Below, in pieces: positions 8,111 to 16,288 of a stretch of DNA of 64,000 nucleotides. Origin of the DNA: Vibrio sp. VB16 (GTDB lineage: Bacteria > Pseudomonadota > Gammaproteobacteria > Enterobacterales > Vibrionaceae); NCBI RefSeq assembly GCF_015594925.2, contig NZ_CP087591.1:1364001-1428000 (forward strand), in the 5' to 3' direction. The notes under the pieces are model-generated. The model was given only the letters and a program-made list of their open reading frames with translations. It was not told where the DNA came from and ran no database searches. Position 1 is the first letter of the stretch; each line of letters starts with the position of its first letter. A program made the position numbers and the translations under genes.

Positions 8111-8803
8111 ATGAAAACAATAGGCTTGATAGGTGGCATGAGTTGGGAGTCAACGGCAAGCTATTACTTCGCAATCAATCGCGGTGTAAAAGAGCAGCTC
8201 GGCGGGCTTCATTCTGCAAAGTTAGTGTTGTACAGCGTCAATTTCGCTGAAATAGAAACACTTCAGCATCAAGGAGAGTGGGATAAAACGGCGGATATAT
8301 TGTCAGCGGCGGCGCAATCGTTACAAGCTGCAGGAGCGGACTTTTTCTTGATCTGCACCAACACTATGCATAAAGTCGCCGACAAGGTTCAATCGGCAGT
8401 CTCCATTCCACTATTACATATTGCCGATGCGACAGCTCAACAACTTGTCGATGACGGTGTTAGTCAAGTAGGGCTGTTAGGGACCAAGTTCACGATGGAA
8501 CAGGATTTCTATAAATCGCGCCTAATAGATTCCTATTCTATTGACGTCGATATTCCAAAACCAGACCAGGCGAATACGGTTCATGAGGTTATCTATAATG
8601 AGCTTTGCCTAGGACAAATAAATGATCGCTCTAGAGATGCTTACCTGACAATCATTGGCGACCTGCAGGCGCAGGGTGCTCAAGCTGTTATTCTCGGTTG
8701 TACGGAAATCGCATTGCTGGTGAAACAAGCGGATACCGATGTGCCTCTATATGATACCACTGAGATCCATGCTCGAGCAGCGGTGCGATTTGCCTTGGCA
8801 TAA
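8111..8803 (+). CDS. ygeA: Aspartate/glutamate racemase family, YgeA-like
   Basis: This is a PLP-independent amino acid racemase of the Asp/Glu racemase family. From the ATG at 8111 it has 230 residues, the same as E. coli YgeA, which racemises several amino acids. The two catalytic cysteines are visible in CTNTMHK (about C83) and GCTEI (about C197). IGLIGGMSWEST at the start and HIADAT and GTKFTMEQDFY in the middle follow YgeA closely. ATGs at 8087 and 8105 are in frame, but 8111 matches the family start (MKTIGLIGG). Its end is followed directly by the repeat array at 8827. Supply of D-amino acids is the usual inferred role. Confidence 0.88.
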   Translation: MKTIGLIGGMSWESTASYYFAINRGVKEQLGGLHSAKLVLYSVNFAEIETLQHQGEWDKTADILSAAAQSLQAAGADFFLICTNTMHKVADKVQSAVSIPLLHIADATAQQLVDDGVSQVGLLGTKFTMEQDFYKSRLIDSYSIDVDIPKPDQANTVHEVIYNELCLGQINDRSRDAYLTIIGDLQAQGAQAVILGCTEIALLVKQADTDVPLYDTTEIHARAAVRFALA

Positions 8804-8826
8804 TCGAAGGAAAAGAGCCCAATAAG

Positions 8827-8936
8827 AAGCCCAAGGGACATACACCTTAAAAAAGCCCAAGGGACATACACCTTAAGAAGCCCAAGAGAAGCCCAAGGGA
8901 CATACACCTTAAAAAGCCCAAGGGACATACACCTTA
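8827..8936. repeat. Tandem repeat array with GGGACATACACC core
   Basis: Four full copies of a 23-base unit beginning AAGCCCAAGGG and ending ATACACCTTA start at 8827, 8853, 8889 and 8914. A truncated copy (AAGCCCAAG) starts at 8878. Each unit contains AAGGGACATACACCTT, which can fold as a small AAGG/CCTT stem-loop. The array lies on the 3' side of the RAYT gene, and a diverged inverted copy lies on its 5' side at 10208, so the units are best explained as REP-like sequences tied to that transposase. Confidence 0.8.
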
Positions 8937-9129
8937 AGAAAAACAAACAAGCAGATTTACTCGACCCAAAAATATCGTGAAACTAAATAGTTTTGATGTC
9001 GGTTTTAAATAATGTGTCCGCGTAACTATAGCATTAATCGAGTTTTAGCTATTGCAGAAATAGTAGAGCTGCAAGTATGAGGTAAACGTACTTTCAACGT
9101 TGGTTGTGGTGAAGAAATGGCAATTCAAG

Positions 9130-10089
9130 TTAGTTTAGTTGATAACCGCGTATCCGACTTCGTTGCAATTGAGGCAAAGCCGAGTGAATACTCTTTTTAC
9201 TGCCAACTAACAGAGCGCGCTTTCTTTCCAACTGAGTACAGACTGTCAGCCATTCTTTCTGGGTCAGATTAAGCCTTTCTAGGATAGGTGGTGATTGGCT
9301 ATTTATGTTTGCCTTACCGTCCCTCAGGGCTTTTCCTGACCAGTCCATCAATTCTATATAGTCCATCAATCTAAACGGTATGCCATTGCGTATTTCATTG
9401 GTTGGGTTCCCAATAAAAGGGAATAAATTAGGTGCGGTTGTTTGTTGGTTATCGAGAGCATTTATACGGTCTTTGATGGAAGTGTGCTCCGAGGATTCTG
9501 GTGTTTTAGCGATACCCGCACGAACGGGGTTAAGGTCGGTATACGCCATCGCCGCAAGTAATGCATTTTCGTCAAGTAAAGCCTGACTTTTGTATCTACT
9601 CTCCCAGAAATGTCCCTTACAGTTATCCTCTTTATTAGCCTTCATCGCTATCTTAAAATTGAGTTCACGCATAAACCAACTAAGGCTATATAAGCGCTCA
9701 CGCCACTGCTCGATAATACTGAGAGCAACCTTGAATTCGGCCTTGCTTCTCAACTGATGGGCCAAAAATAGTTGGATGATAACCGGTTTTGCGTGTAGCA
9801 ATGACCAGCGTTCAATGACTTCCAAATCGGTCAGCGAGTCGAGCTTGCCTTTGTTAATATGGACAACCAAATGATAATGATTACTCATCACCGCATAGGC
9901 GCAGATATCAATACAATAGATAGTACTAAGTGTTTTGATACGAGCTTCTATCCATTCTCTTCGGTGTTCATAGCTTTTATTTGAGTGTTCATCATACCCA
10001 CACAAAAAGGAGCGACGAACACATCGAGATACGCAGTGATAATAAGGCGTGGCTTCTATACAGACTTGTTGGCTTCTGGCAGTGGTCAT
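9130..10089 (-). mobile_element. REP-associated tyrosine transposase (RAYT, TnpA_REP)
   Basis: A 319-residue Y1-type HUH transposase-like protein related to IS200/IS605 TnpA. The N-terminal TTARSQQVCIEATPYYHCVSRCVRRSFLCGYD block is diagnostic of the RAYT group (shown here in parts: YYHCVSRCVRRSFLCG). The HUH metal motif is SNHYHLVVH, and DLNPVRAG follows further on. The start at 10089 is preferred over 10101 because GGAAG precedes it and MTTARSQ is the usual family start. These proteins cleave single-stranded REP hairpins and are usually domesticated, without the ends of a full insertion sequence. Here inverted REP-like units flank it (8827-8936 and 10208-10222). It appears intact. Confidence 0.85.
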
Positions 10090-10207
10090 AGCGGCTTCCA
10101 TGTCAGGTGTTTAGCCCAATATAGCGGGAAAATCGTTATGGTATCCATGCAATACATTGTTTTACGAGGCATTAGAAGATTTAGTGAGAATTATAAGTCT
10201 GTTTCAT

Positions 10208-10222
10208 AAGGTGCCTGTCCTC
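10208..10222. repeat. Single inverted REP-like unit upstream of RAYT
   Basis: AAGGTGCCTGTCCTC here is the reverse complement of GAGGACAGGCACCTT, a diverged form of the AGGGACATACACCTT core at 8827-8936. The two sets therefore face each other across the transposase gene. The rest of 10090-10438 holds no gene that I can support; its right part presumably carries the promoter of the ABC transporter operon. Confidence 0.6.
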
Positions 10223-10438
10223 GCTAGAAAAAAACTCTTTATCTGCGTATTCACCTTTATTTAAGTTAGTGCCAATTTTTAATAAAACCGCCTATCTACT
10301 TCATTTTTATAAGTGGTGAATGCGCTGTGTTTTGCTCTTTTTATGACATATCAAATGAAAAAGTAAGGTGTATTTTGCATAAATAATGTTACAGCGACGA
10401 CGTAAGGAGAAATAAATTATTGCTGATATGGGGTTTTT

Positions 10439-11146
10439 ATGAGTATAGTGAAACCGATTTCAATAGAGGATGAATACCACATGTTTGATATCAGTATTAT
10501 CGTTAAATATATCGATGTTTTTATTGATGGGTTCGCTATTACCGCCGCGGTGAGTGTGGTTTCTATTGTGGGCAGCTTTATTGTCGGCCTAAGCATTATG
10601 TTTGCGTGTGTCAGTCAGAACAAAGCGTTGAGTAAGTTTGGTTATGGGTATATCGAATGTTTTCGAAATATTCCTTTTATTGTACAAGTCTTCTTTATTT
10701 TTTATGGGTTACCAGAATTAGGGATTTTCATCGACCCTTATACCACGGGTGTTCTTGCGTTATCTATAGCGGTTGGAGCGTATTGCGCCGATATTCTTAG
10801 GGCGAGTGTTCAACAAGTGGATATGGGAATCATTGAAGCGGCTCAGTCGTTTGGTATCGCAAAGAAAAAGATATACAGCAAGATTATATTGCCTATCGCC
10901 TTACGAACGTCTATCCGGCCAATCGGTTCTGTTTTCATCAATTTAATATTAACCACATCGATTTTGTCGACAGTAACGTTAAATGAATTGACGGGTACCG
11001 CAAAAATAATTGCTGCGGAAACCTTCAGACCGTTTGAAGTTTATTTCTTTTTGTTGCTTTTCTATTGCGTGCTGACCTATGCGTTATCACTCATCATTAC
11101 GGGTATTCATAAGAAGCTCAATCAACAATTTACGGTCGGAGAATAG
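10439..11146 (+). CDS. Polar amino acid ABC transporter permease 1
   Basis: Inner-membrane permease of the HisMQ/GlnP type (235 residues, about five membrane spans). It shows the EAA loop, EAAQSFGIAKKKIYSKIILP near residue 140, which contacts the ATPase. The AIECFRNIPFIVQVFFIFYGLP-type block (ECFRNIPFIVQVFF) is a hallmark of amino-acid permeases. GGGG six bases before the ATG supports this start. It opens a tightly packed five-gene operon of two permeases, an ATPase, an Ntn-hydrolase and a binding protein. The substrate cannot be read from the permease itself; the companion hydrolase suggests an asparagine- or aspartate-containing compound. Confidence 0.9.
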   Translation: MSIVKPISIEDEYHMFDISIIVKYIDVFIDGFAITAAVSVVSIVGSFIVGLSIMFACVSQNKALSKFGYGYIECFRNIPFIVQVFFIFYGLPELGIFIDPYTTGVLALSIAVGAYCADILRASVQQVDMGIIEAAQSFGIAKKKIYSKIILPIALRTSIRPIGSVFINLILTTSILSTVTLNELTGTAKIIAAETFRPFEVYFFLLLFYCVLTYALSLIITGIHKKLNQQFTVGE

Positions 11147-11148
11147 AT

Positions 11149-11820
11149 ATGTCGAATCACGAATTTGTTCCTTATGACTTGATTGTGCTGCTCAGTGGTA
11201 TTTCCATATCGCTATATGTGTTTGTTGTTTCGAGTCTATTTGGGTCTGTTTTCGGAATTGCATTGGCTCTGACTCGTCATTATCGTCTTCCTGTCCTTGG
11301 TGCGACGTCGACATTTGTTGGTGAATTCCTTAAAAACTCGCCCGTTTTGGTCCAACTCTTTTTGATTTACTTTGGTCTACCTATTTTCTTAGGGGTGAAC
11401 TTAACAGCAACGGAAGCCGCAATGATTACGTTAACGGGGAATACCGCCGCGTTTGTTTCCGTCATTGTTGTCTCGGCCATTTCTTCTATCGATAAAGGTC
11501 AAATTGAATCGGCGCAAAGTTTTGGGCTTTCTGAGATGAAAATTTTGACCAAAATTATTACTCCTCAAGCGTTGCTGGTCGCCATCGCACCTCTGATTGG
11601 CTTAGCAGTTAACCAGCTACAAGTTACGTCATTGGTTTCGGTCATCGGCGTGATGGATATTACCAAAGTGGGGCAAATACTGAACCAACGTACATGGCAG
11701 CCTTTTGCGGTTTGGCCAATTATTGGTGCGACTTACTTTGTGCTGTCATGGCTGTTAGCAAAAGCAGGCAAGCGTGTTGAAAATAAGCTGAAGCAACATC
11801 AGCATTGGGAAAATATTTAA
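11149..11820 (+). CDS. Polar amino acid ABC transporter permease 2
   Basis: Second HisMQ/GlnP-type permease (223 residues), starting 2 bases after the stop of the first. It has the conserved GEFLKNSPVLVQLFLIYFGLP block (GEFLKNSPVLVQLFL) near residue 60 and the EAA loop ESAQSFGLSEMKILTKIITPQ near 125. It presumably forms a heterodimer with permease 1. The C-terminus (AKAGKRVENKLKQ) is cytosolic and basic. Confidence 0.9.
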   Translation: MSNHEFVPYDLIVLLSGISISLYVFVVSSLFGSVFGIALALTRHYRLPVLGATSTFVGEFLKNSPVLVQLFLIYFGLPIFLGVNLTATEAAMITLTGNTAAFVSVIVVSAISSIDKGQIESAQSFGLSEMKILTKIITPQALLVAIAPLIGLAVNQLQVTSLVSVIGVMDITKVGQILNQRTWQPFAVWPIIGATYFVLSWLLAKAGKRVENKLKQHQHWENI

Positions 11821-11829
11821 AGGCTTATC

Positions 11830-12564
11830 ATGATTAAAATTAGCAATGTAGAAAAACGCTTTGGTGAACTTCATATCCTGAAAGGTGTGTCATTGACTAT
11901 CAATAAAGGGGATGTCATCTCCATTCTTGGTGCGAGTGGCTCCGGTAAGTCCACGTTGATCCGTTGTATTAATGGATTAGAAAAAATTCAGGCTGGTAGC
12001 ATCACGGTGGACGGGTTAGAGGTGAGCAAGAAAGCTGAATTGGCGGAGATACGTAAAAATGTGTCTACGATTTTTCAGCATTTCAATTTATACCCTCATT
12101 TGACGATTTTAGACAATATCACTCTTGCGCCTATAGAGGTTTTGGGACGCACAAAAGAAGAAGCGACGAGCAAAGCAATGACGCTATTAAACACAGTGGA
12201 TCTCGCAGACAAAATGAATGCTTACCCGGCACAATTGTCTGGTGGTCAAAAGCAACGCATCGGTATCTGTCGCGCTCTGGCGATGGAGCCTGAATATCTT
12301 CTATTAGATGAAGTCACGAGTGCGCTTGATCCTGAGATGACCTCCGAGGTGTTAGATGTGTTGGCGGAGCTTGCCAGAACGGGCACAACCCTAATTTTCG
12401 TCACGCATGAAATCGCATTTGCAAAGAAAATCTCCAATCGAATTGTTTTCTTAGATGAAGGGAAGGTTCGAGTCGATTTGGAGAAAAACGATTTCTTTTC
12501 GGAAGAGGGTGGAAAGAAAGACCCGCGTATCGCTAGATTTTTAGAAAAAATGGATAGTAAATAA
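11830..12564 (+). CDS. Polar amino acid ABC transporter ATPase
   Basis: ATPase of the GlnQ/HisP group (244 residues) powering the two permeases. Walker A is GASGSGKST near residue 36, the Q-loop is FQHFNLYPHLT, the signature is LSGGQKQRIGICRALA, Walker B is LLLDEVTSALD, and the switch histidine is in VTHE. All catalytic parts are present. It follows permease 2 by 9 bases, and its stop codon overlaps the next start (TAATG at 12562-12566), so translational coupling with the hydrolase is likely. Confidence 0.93.
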   Translation: MIKISNVEKRFGELHILKGVSLTINKGDVISILGASGSGKSTLIRCINGLEKIQAGSITVDGLEVSKKAELAEIRKNVSTIFQHFNLYPHLTILDNITLAPIEVLGRTKEEATSKAMTLLNTVDLADKMNAYPAQLSGGQKQRIGICRALAMEPEYLLLDEVTSALDPEMTSEVLDVLAELARTGTTLIFVTHEIAFAKKISNRIVFLDEGKVRVDLEKNDFFSEEGGKKDPRIARFLEKMDSK

Positions 12565-13478
12565 TGATTGTTCTCTCGAATTCAGAAGCTTGGCCTGGTA
12601 TTGACGATACAGCAACGATGCTAGATAACGGCGATAACGGTTTGGATGCCATTGTCCATGGGATAGAGAAAGTAGAAGCGGAACCGAGTATTCGCAGCGT
12701 TGGTTATGGCGGATGGCCTAATCTTCTTGGTGAGATGGAATTTGATGGCGCGGTGATGGATGGTGACTCATTGAGAACTGGTGCGGTGGGTGCTGTTAAA
12801 GATCATTTCCATGTCACCCGTGTCGCAAGAAAAGTGATGGAAGAGCTGAATCACGAAATTTTGGTCGGTGAGGGTGCGACCCGTTTTGCCAATGAGATGG
12901 GCTTTAGTTGTTCTAACCCACTTCTCGAAGATTCCAAACAAGTATGGTGGAAAAAGCTTCAAGAAATAATGGGGGAAGAGAATCCAGACCTATCCCAGTG
13001 TGATCTTGCTCCTCTAAATACGATGATCACGGATCCAGAAAAAGTACGAGATACCACGGTATTTCTTACGAAGGATAATCAAGACAGTATTTACTCCGCA
13101 ACGAGTACTTCTGGTTGGGCGTGGAAATACCCAGGTCGTTTAGGGGACTCCCCGATTGTGGGTGCTGGCTTTTATGCCGATAGCCGTTATGGTGCCGCGG
13201 CTTGTACTCATACCGGAGAGATGACTATTCGTGCAAACACATCGTATTCAATTGTCATGGCGATGCGACTCGGTTATTCGCTACAACAGGCAGTAGAGTT
13301 GGCCATTGAAGAGCTTGTCAGGTTAAAAGGTGGATTTTTAGGTGGCGTGGTTATCCATGCCATTGATAACAAGGACAATCACCGAGTGGTCAATGTTGGC
13401 TGTGAGGGAGATATTATATACTGGGTATATAAAACCGGTATGGACAAACCGCAAGAATGCATTGCGGAAAAATATTAA
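12564..13478 (+). CDS. Glycosylasparaginase/isoaspartyl peptidase-family Ntn hydrolase
   Basis: Member of the asparaginase-2 family (N4-(beta-N-acetylglucosaminyl)-L-asparaginase and isoaspartyl peptidase). These are made as precursors that cut themselves before a threonine that becomes the nucleophile. Here the likely site is D163/T164 in VRDTTVFL, matching the HDT-I site of bacterial glycosylasparaginase. The beta-chain motifs ATSTSGWAWK and GRLGDSPIVGAGFYAD follow, then HTGE. SVGYGGWPN, MDGDSLRTGAV and ARKVMEE in the alpha part also match. At 304 residues without a signal peptide it should act in the cytoplasm. It is embedded in an amino-acid ABC operon, so it probably cleaves the imported compound to aspartate plus an amine or amino sugar. 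Whether the substrate is GlcNAc-Asn or a beta-aspartyl peptide is undecided. Confidence 0.85.
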   Translation: MIVLSNSEAWPGIDDTATMLDNGDNGLDAIVHGIEKVEAEPSIRSVGYGGWPNLLGEMEFDGAVMDGDSLRTGAVGAVKDHFHVTRVARKVMEELNHEILVGEGATRFANEMGFSCSNPLLEDSKQVWWKKLQEIMGEENPDLSQCDLAPLNTMITDPEKVRDTTVFLTKDNQDSIYSATSTSGWAWKYPGRLGDSPIVGAGFYADSRYGAAACTHTGEMTIRANTSYSIVMAMRLGYSLQQAVELAIEELVRLKGGFLGGVVIHAIDNKDNHRVVNVGCEGDIIYWVYKTGMDKPQECIAEKY

Positions 13479-13492
13479 TAAGGGACGAAACT

Positions 13493-14287
13493 ATGAAATT
13501 GAGATCTATATTAACGACAATGTTGTCTGGAGTGATCGCGTTGAGCTCATCGGCTGCTATCGCGGGTAAACTGGATGATATTCGTGAGCAAGGCTACATT
13601 CGAATTGGTGTTTCCTTAGGTGGTGAGCCTATCGGTTTTCGTAATCAGAAAAATGAACCAGTCGGTTATGATGTCGACCTTGCGTATCGTTTGGCAGAGA
13701 AGCTAGGCGTGGAAGCTCGTTTTACTGATGTGCACGGTGATGCGCGTGTTTCTATGTTATTTTCCGACCAACTTGATGCTGTTATTGGTAATATGTCAGC
13801 GACGCTCGAACGTGCAAAATCAGTTAATTTCTCAATTCCTTATGCGCGAGCCGGCTTACGAATTATTCATCAAAAAGAGATGGCAATTAATTCTCTAGCG
13901 GATTTAAAAGGCAAAAAAGTGGTTGTTGGTCGTGGTTCAACGGGCGAAACGTTCTTAAAGCGTGAAGTCCCTGAAGCGACATTGGTGTATACCGATAACT
14001 TTGCACCAGATGGCATTTTGTTGCTGCGCCAAGGTCGAGTTGATGCCGGTATTGAAGACAGCTCTTTGATAGATTATTTGGCGACGCAAACGGATCGTTT
14101 AGAGACACTTCCTGGCTTACTGTCAAATGATCCGATCGGTGTGGGTATCAGAAAGGGCGATCAAGAGTTTTTACGTTGGATGGATATGTTTGTATCTGAA
14201 TATATTAGTTCTGGTGACTATGAGACATCATATAAAAAATGGTGGGGTGCAGATGCTAACCCTCCAACATTGAAGCCAATATGGTAA
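13493..14287 (+). CDS. Periplasmic amino acid-binding protein
   Basis: Solute-binding protein family 3 (264 residues) for the ABC transporter encoded just upstream. The start at 13493 follows AGGGACG and gives a clear signal peptide (MKLRSILTTMLSGVIALSSS with AIAG cleavage). The mature part has IRIGVSLGGEPIGFR, GYDVDLAYRLAEKLG, the substrate arginine region NMSATLERAKSVNFSIPY, and DLKGKKVVVGRGST, all typical of the family. It is the last gene of the operon, convergent with the lacI-type gene, whose stop is 11 bases away. Ligand identity cannot be read reliably. Confidence 0.92.
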   Translation: MKLRSILTTMLSGVIALSSSAAIAGKLDDIREQGYIRIGVSLGGEPIGFRNQKNEPVGYDVDLAYRLAEKLGVEARFTDVHGDARVSMLFSDQLDAVIGNMSATLERAKSVNFSIPYARAGLRIIHQKEMAINSLADLKGKKVVVGRGSTGETFLKREVPEATLVYTDNFAPDGILLLRQGRVDAGIEDSSLIDYLATQTDRLETLPGLLSNDPIGVGIRKGDQEFLRWMDMFVSEYISSGDYETSYKKWWGADANPPTLKPIW

Positions 14288-14298
14288 CCCCTAATCCA

Positions 14299-15339
14299 TT
14301 ACAGGCTATCTTGATTATTTAGATAGAACTGAGTTTCAATGATCCAATGGCTTTCTTTTAAAGGAAGCCATTTTTTATTGTCTGTTTCTTTATGGCTAAT
14401 GTTGATTCCTTGAGAAGACTGAACGTGATCAACAATCGAAATAATGGCCTGTACAAAATCATGTTTATTGTAACCGATAGTCGAAAACTGATAGTTTCCG
14501 CGACGCGAAAATTCAGTATTATCGAACCCAAATATGCAATGATTACGAGGTAAGGCCATTCGATTAAAGTAATCAACAGCCGCCATCGCCATGGAGTCTG
14601 ATGTACAAAATACACCTAGATTAGAGGAGTCCGAAATATCAGATGATTGCAGATAATTTAATGCATCATCGTACGAATAGTTACAAAAAGTGGAACTGAT
14701 GAGTTGAATTCCGTTGGTGTGAAATTGTTGTAAATAATGAGAAACACGCTGCTTTTCGGTGACGGAGGATTGGCGACCAGCAATTAAAATAGCGCGAGTA
14801 ACACCTATCGACTGTGCGTAGTGAACCGCACTTAAGATCCCAGGTTCTTCATTGACTATTACTGAGTAGCCATCTTGCTGGCTCTTTCCGTTAAGCATGA
14901 TGATATTGTTTGTAAAAAACAGGGATTCAGCAAGTGTTGGTTCGATAAGATCAGAAAAAATTAAGGCGGCATCAACGTATTGAACGAATGAGTTTTTTTG
15001 TAACGCTTTTATATCATCCAATGATTTTAATCGAACGAAGAGTGCGCGTTTTCCTATGGCCTGAATGCTCTGAATAAGAGAGTCAAACAAAGTGAGGTCA
15101 CTGACATCTGAGATATGATTGACCACAATGGCCACAAGCCCAGTTTCATTATTGGCGAGACTTTGAGCAAAAGGGTTGGCAACATACCCTAAGGTTTCGG
15201 CTGCTTTCAAAACGCGTGTTTTTTTATCTGCTGAGATGGGTCTGTTTTTTCCAGATAACGCTCGTGATGCTACTGCTTTTGAAACGCCGGCTAGGGAGGC
15301 CACATCGGCGAGTGTTGGTGTTCGAGTCTTCTTATCCAT
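14299..15339 (-). CDS. LacI-family transcriptional regulator
   Basis: A 346-residue repressor. The N-terminal LacI helix-turn-helix and hinge are clear (PTLADVASLAGVSKAVASRA, then AAETLGYVANPFAQSLA). The periplasmic-binding-protein-like effector domain follows (GLVAIVVNH, FCTSDSMAMAA, IFGFDNTEFSRRG). Its start overlaps the end of cutC by 8 bases, so the two form one transcription unit. It points toward the ABC/asparaginase operon. LacI proteins usually sense sugars or nucleosides, so a sugar-containing inducer is suggested. Control of the convergent operon is inference from position. Confidence 0.9.
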   Translation of the reverse strand: MDKKTRTPTLADVASLAGVSKAVASRALSGKNRPISADKKTRVLKAAETLGYVANPFAQSLANNETGLVAIVVNHISDVSDLTLFDSLIQSIQAIGKRALFVRLKSLDDIKALQKNSFVQYVDAALIFSDLIEPTLAESLFFTNNIIMLNGKSQQDGYSVIVNEEPGILSAVHYAQSIGVTRAILIAGRQSSVTEKQRVSHYLQQFHTNGIQLISSTFCNYSYDDALNYLQSSDISDSSNLGVFCTSDSMAMAAVDYFNRMALPRNHCIFGFDNTEFSRRGNYQFSTIGYNKHDFVQAIISIVDHVQSSQGINISHKETDNKKWLPLKESHWIIETQFYLNNQDSL

Positions 15340-16075
15340 TGAGTAGATTCACTACAGCATGTACTTTATCAAAAGAAGTCACGTCGATAAGCTGGTCACC
15401 ACTTGTTTCGGCTCCCATGCTTACTTGGGAATTGAGGTTAATCATTGCGGATTGACGTTGAGTTTTACCGGATAAGTGAATCTCGGTTGCGCCTGTCGTT
15501 TCAATTAATGGCAAGGCGTTATGTTGGTTCACACCACAACCGGGCATAATTGAAAGGCGTTGGTTTGCTTGTTCGACGAACTGCTTTATTTCGTTGATGC
15601 CTTTATCGGCGGTTGCTTGTTGGCCAGAAGTTAAGATTCGTTCGCATCCAAGGTCGATGACTTGTTCGAGTGAATACTGCCAGTCCTGTACGATGTCAAA
15701 GGCTCGATGGAAGGTAACACCTAAATCGCCAGCGTGATTGATCCATTGTCGGCAGGCGTTGACGTTGATAGTGGCATTGGCATTGAGTGCACCAATAACA
15801 ATACCAGCGACACCTAGATCTCGCATCATTTGTATTTCATCCGTCATCATGTCAATTTCGTTTGAGGAGAATAGGAAATCTCCCGCTCGTTGGCGAATCA
15901 TGGCATAAATAGGCACAGTGCTATTCTTCACTGCATAATGTGAAAACGCCCAACTTGGTGTAATACCACCGACAGACAACGCGCTACATAACTCTATTCG
16001 TTTTGCGCCTGCGTCAATGGCAGTGTGTAATGACTCAACATTATCAACGCAGACTTCAACTACGGTATTTTTCAC
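15332..16075 (-). CDS. cutC: CutC family TIM-barrel protein
   Basis: A 247-residue member of the CutC family. VEVCVDNVESLHTAIDAGAKRIELCSALSVGGITPS at the start (VEVCVDN, RIELCSAL, GGITPS), then IRQRAGDFLFS, GIVIGALN, TFHRAFD, ERILTSG and IMPGCGVN are the family blocks. The start is GTG at 16073-16075. The family was named for copper tolerance, but a direct copper role in bacteria is doubtful; the fold and conserved polar residues look enzymatic. It is co-transcribed with the LacI-type regulator next to an asparaginase/ABC operon, which argues for a metabolic, sugar- or amino-sugar-linked role here. Confidence 0.88.
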   Translation of the reverse strand: MKNTVVEVCVDNVESLHTAIDAGAKRIELCSALSVGGITPSWAFSHYAVKNSTVPIYAMIRQRAGDFLFSSNEIDMMTDEIQMMRDLGVAGIVIGALNANATINVNACRQWINHAGDLGVTFHRAFDIVQDWQYSLEQVIDLGCERILTSGQQATADKGINEIKQFVEQANQRLSIMPGCGVNQHNALPLIETTGATEIHLSGKTQRQSAMINLNSQVSMGAETSGDQLIDVTSFDKVHAVVNLLNG

Positions 16076-16120
16076 TATATATACTTCTGACCAGTGTACG
16101 ATGCCATAATTATACCACCT

Positions 16121-16130
16121 TTAACGGTAA
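16121..16130. promoter_or_regulatory. Possible LacI-type operator upstream of cutC
   Basis: TTAACGGTAA is a near-palindrome with a central CG, one change from symmetric, the usual style of LacI-family operators. It lies 46 bases before the cutC start. I did not find an equal copy upstream of the ABC operon, so support is weak. Confidence 0.3.
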
Positions 16131-16209
16131 GATAATGAGTAGAAATACACTCTCTTAGTCGATCGATTCCTGTTAGGAATTCAATAGATAGCGGTAAGAT
16201 TGAAATTAA

Positions 16210-16238
16210 AAAAACCGAGCAAAAAGCTCGGTTTTTTC
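16210..16238. terminator. Bidirectional terminator between cutC and tkt
   Basis: ACCGAGC at 16214-16220 pairs with GCTCGGT at 16226-16232 around a 5-base loop, flanked by A-runs and T-runs on the two sides. It should end tkt transcription on the minus strand, since tkt stops at 16289. Confidence 0.85.
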
Positions 16239-16288
16239 TTGTTCAGTCATTATTGACAGAATGACTGATTTCGCGATGGCTCGTACGA

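Noticed and set aside
8827..8936. Possible CRISPR array
   Set aside because: The repeats are near-contiguous with spacers of only 2-13 bases, and no cas genes are near. A RAYT gene explains them better.
8680..8946. Minus-strand 88-codon frame with repeated YVPWA/RCMSLG words
   Set aside because: It is simply the REP-like tandem repeats read in one frame and overlaps the end of the racemase gene; there is no ribosome binding site.
9130..10089. Complete IS200/IS605 insertion sequence
   Set aside because: The protein has the RAYT-specific N-terminus, and there are no subterminal palindromes or a TnpB partner at the edges, only REP-like units.
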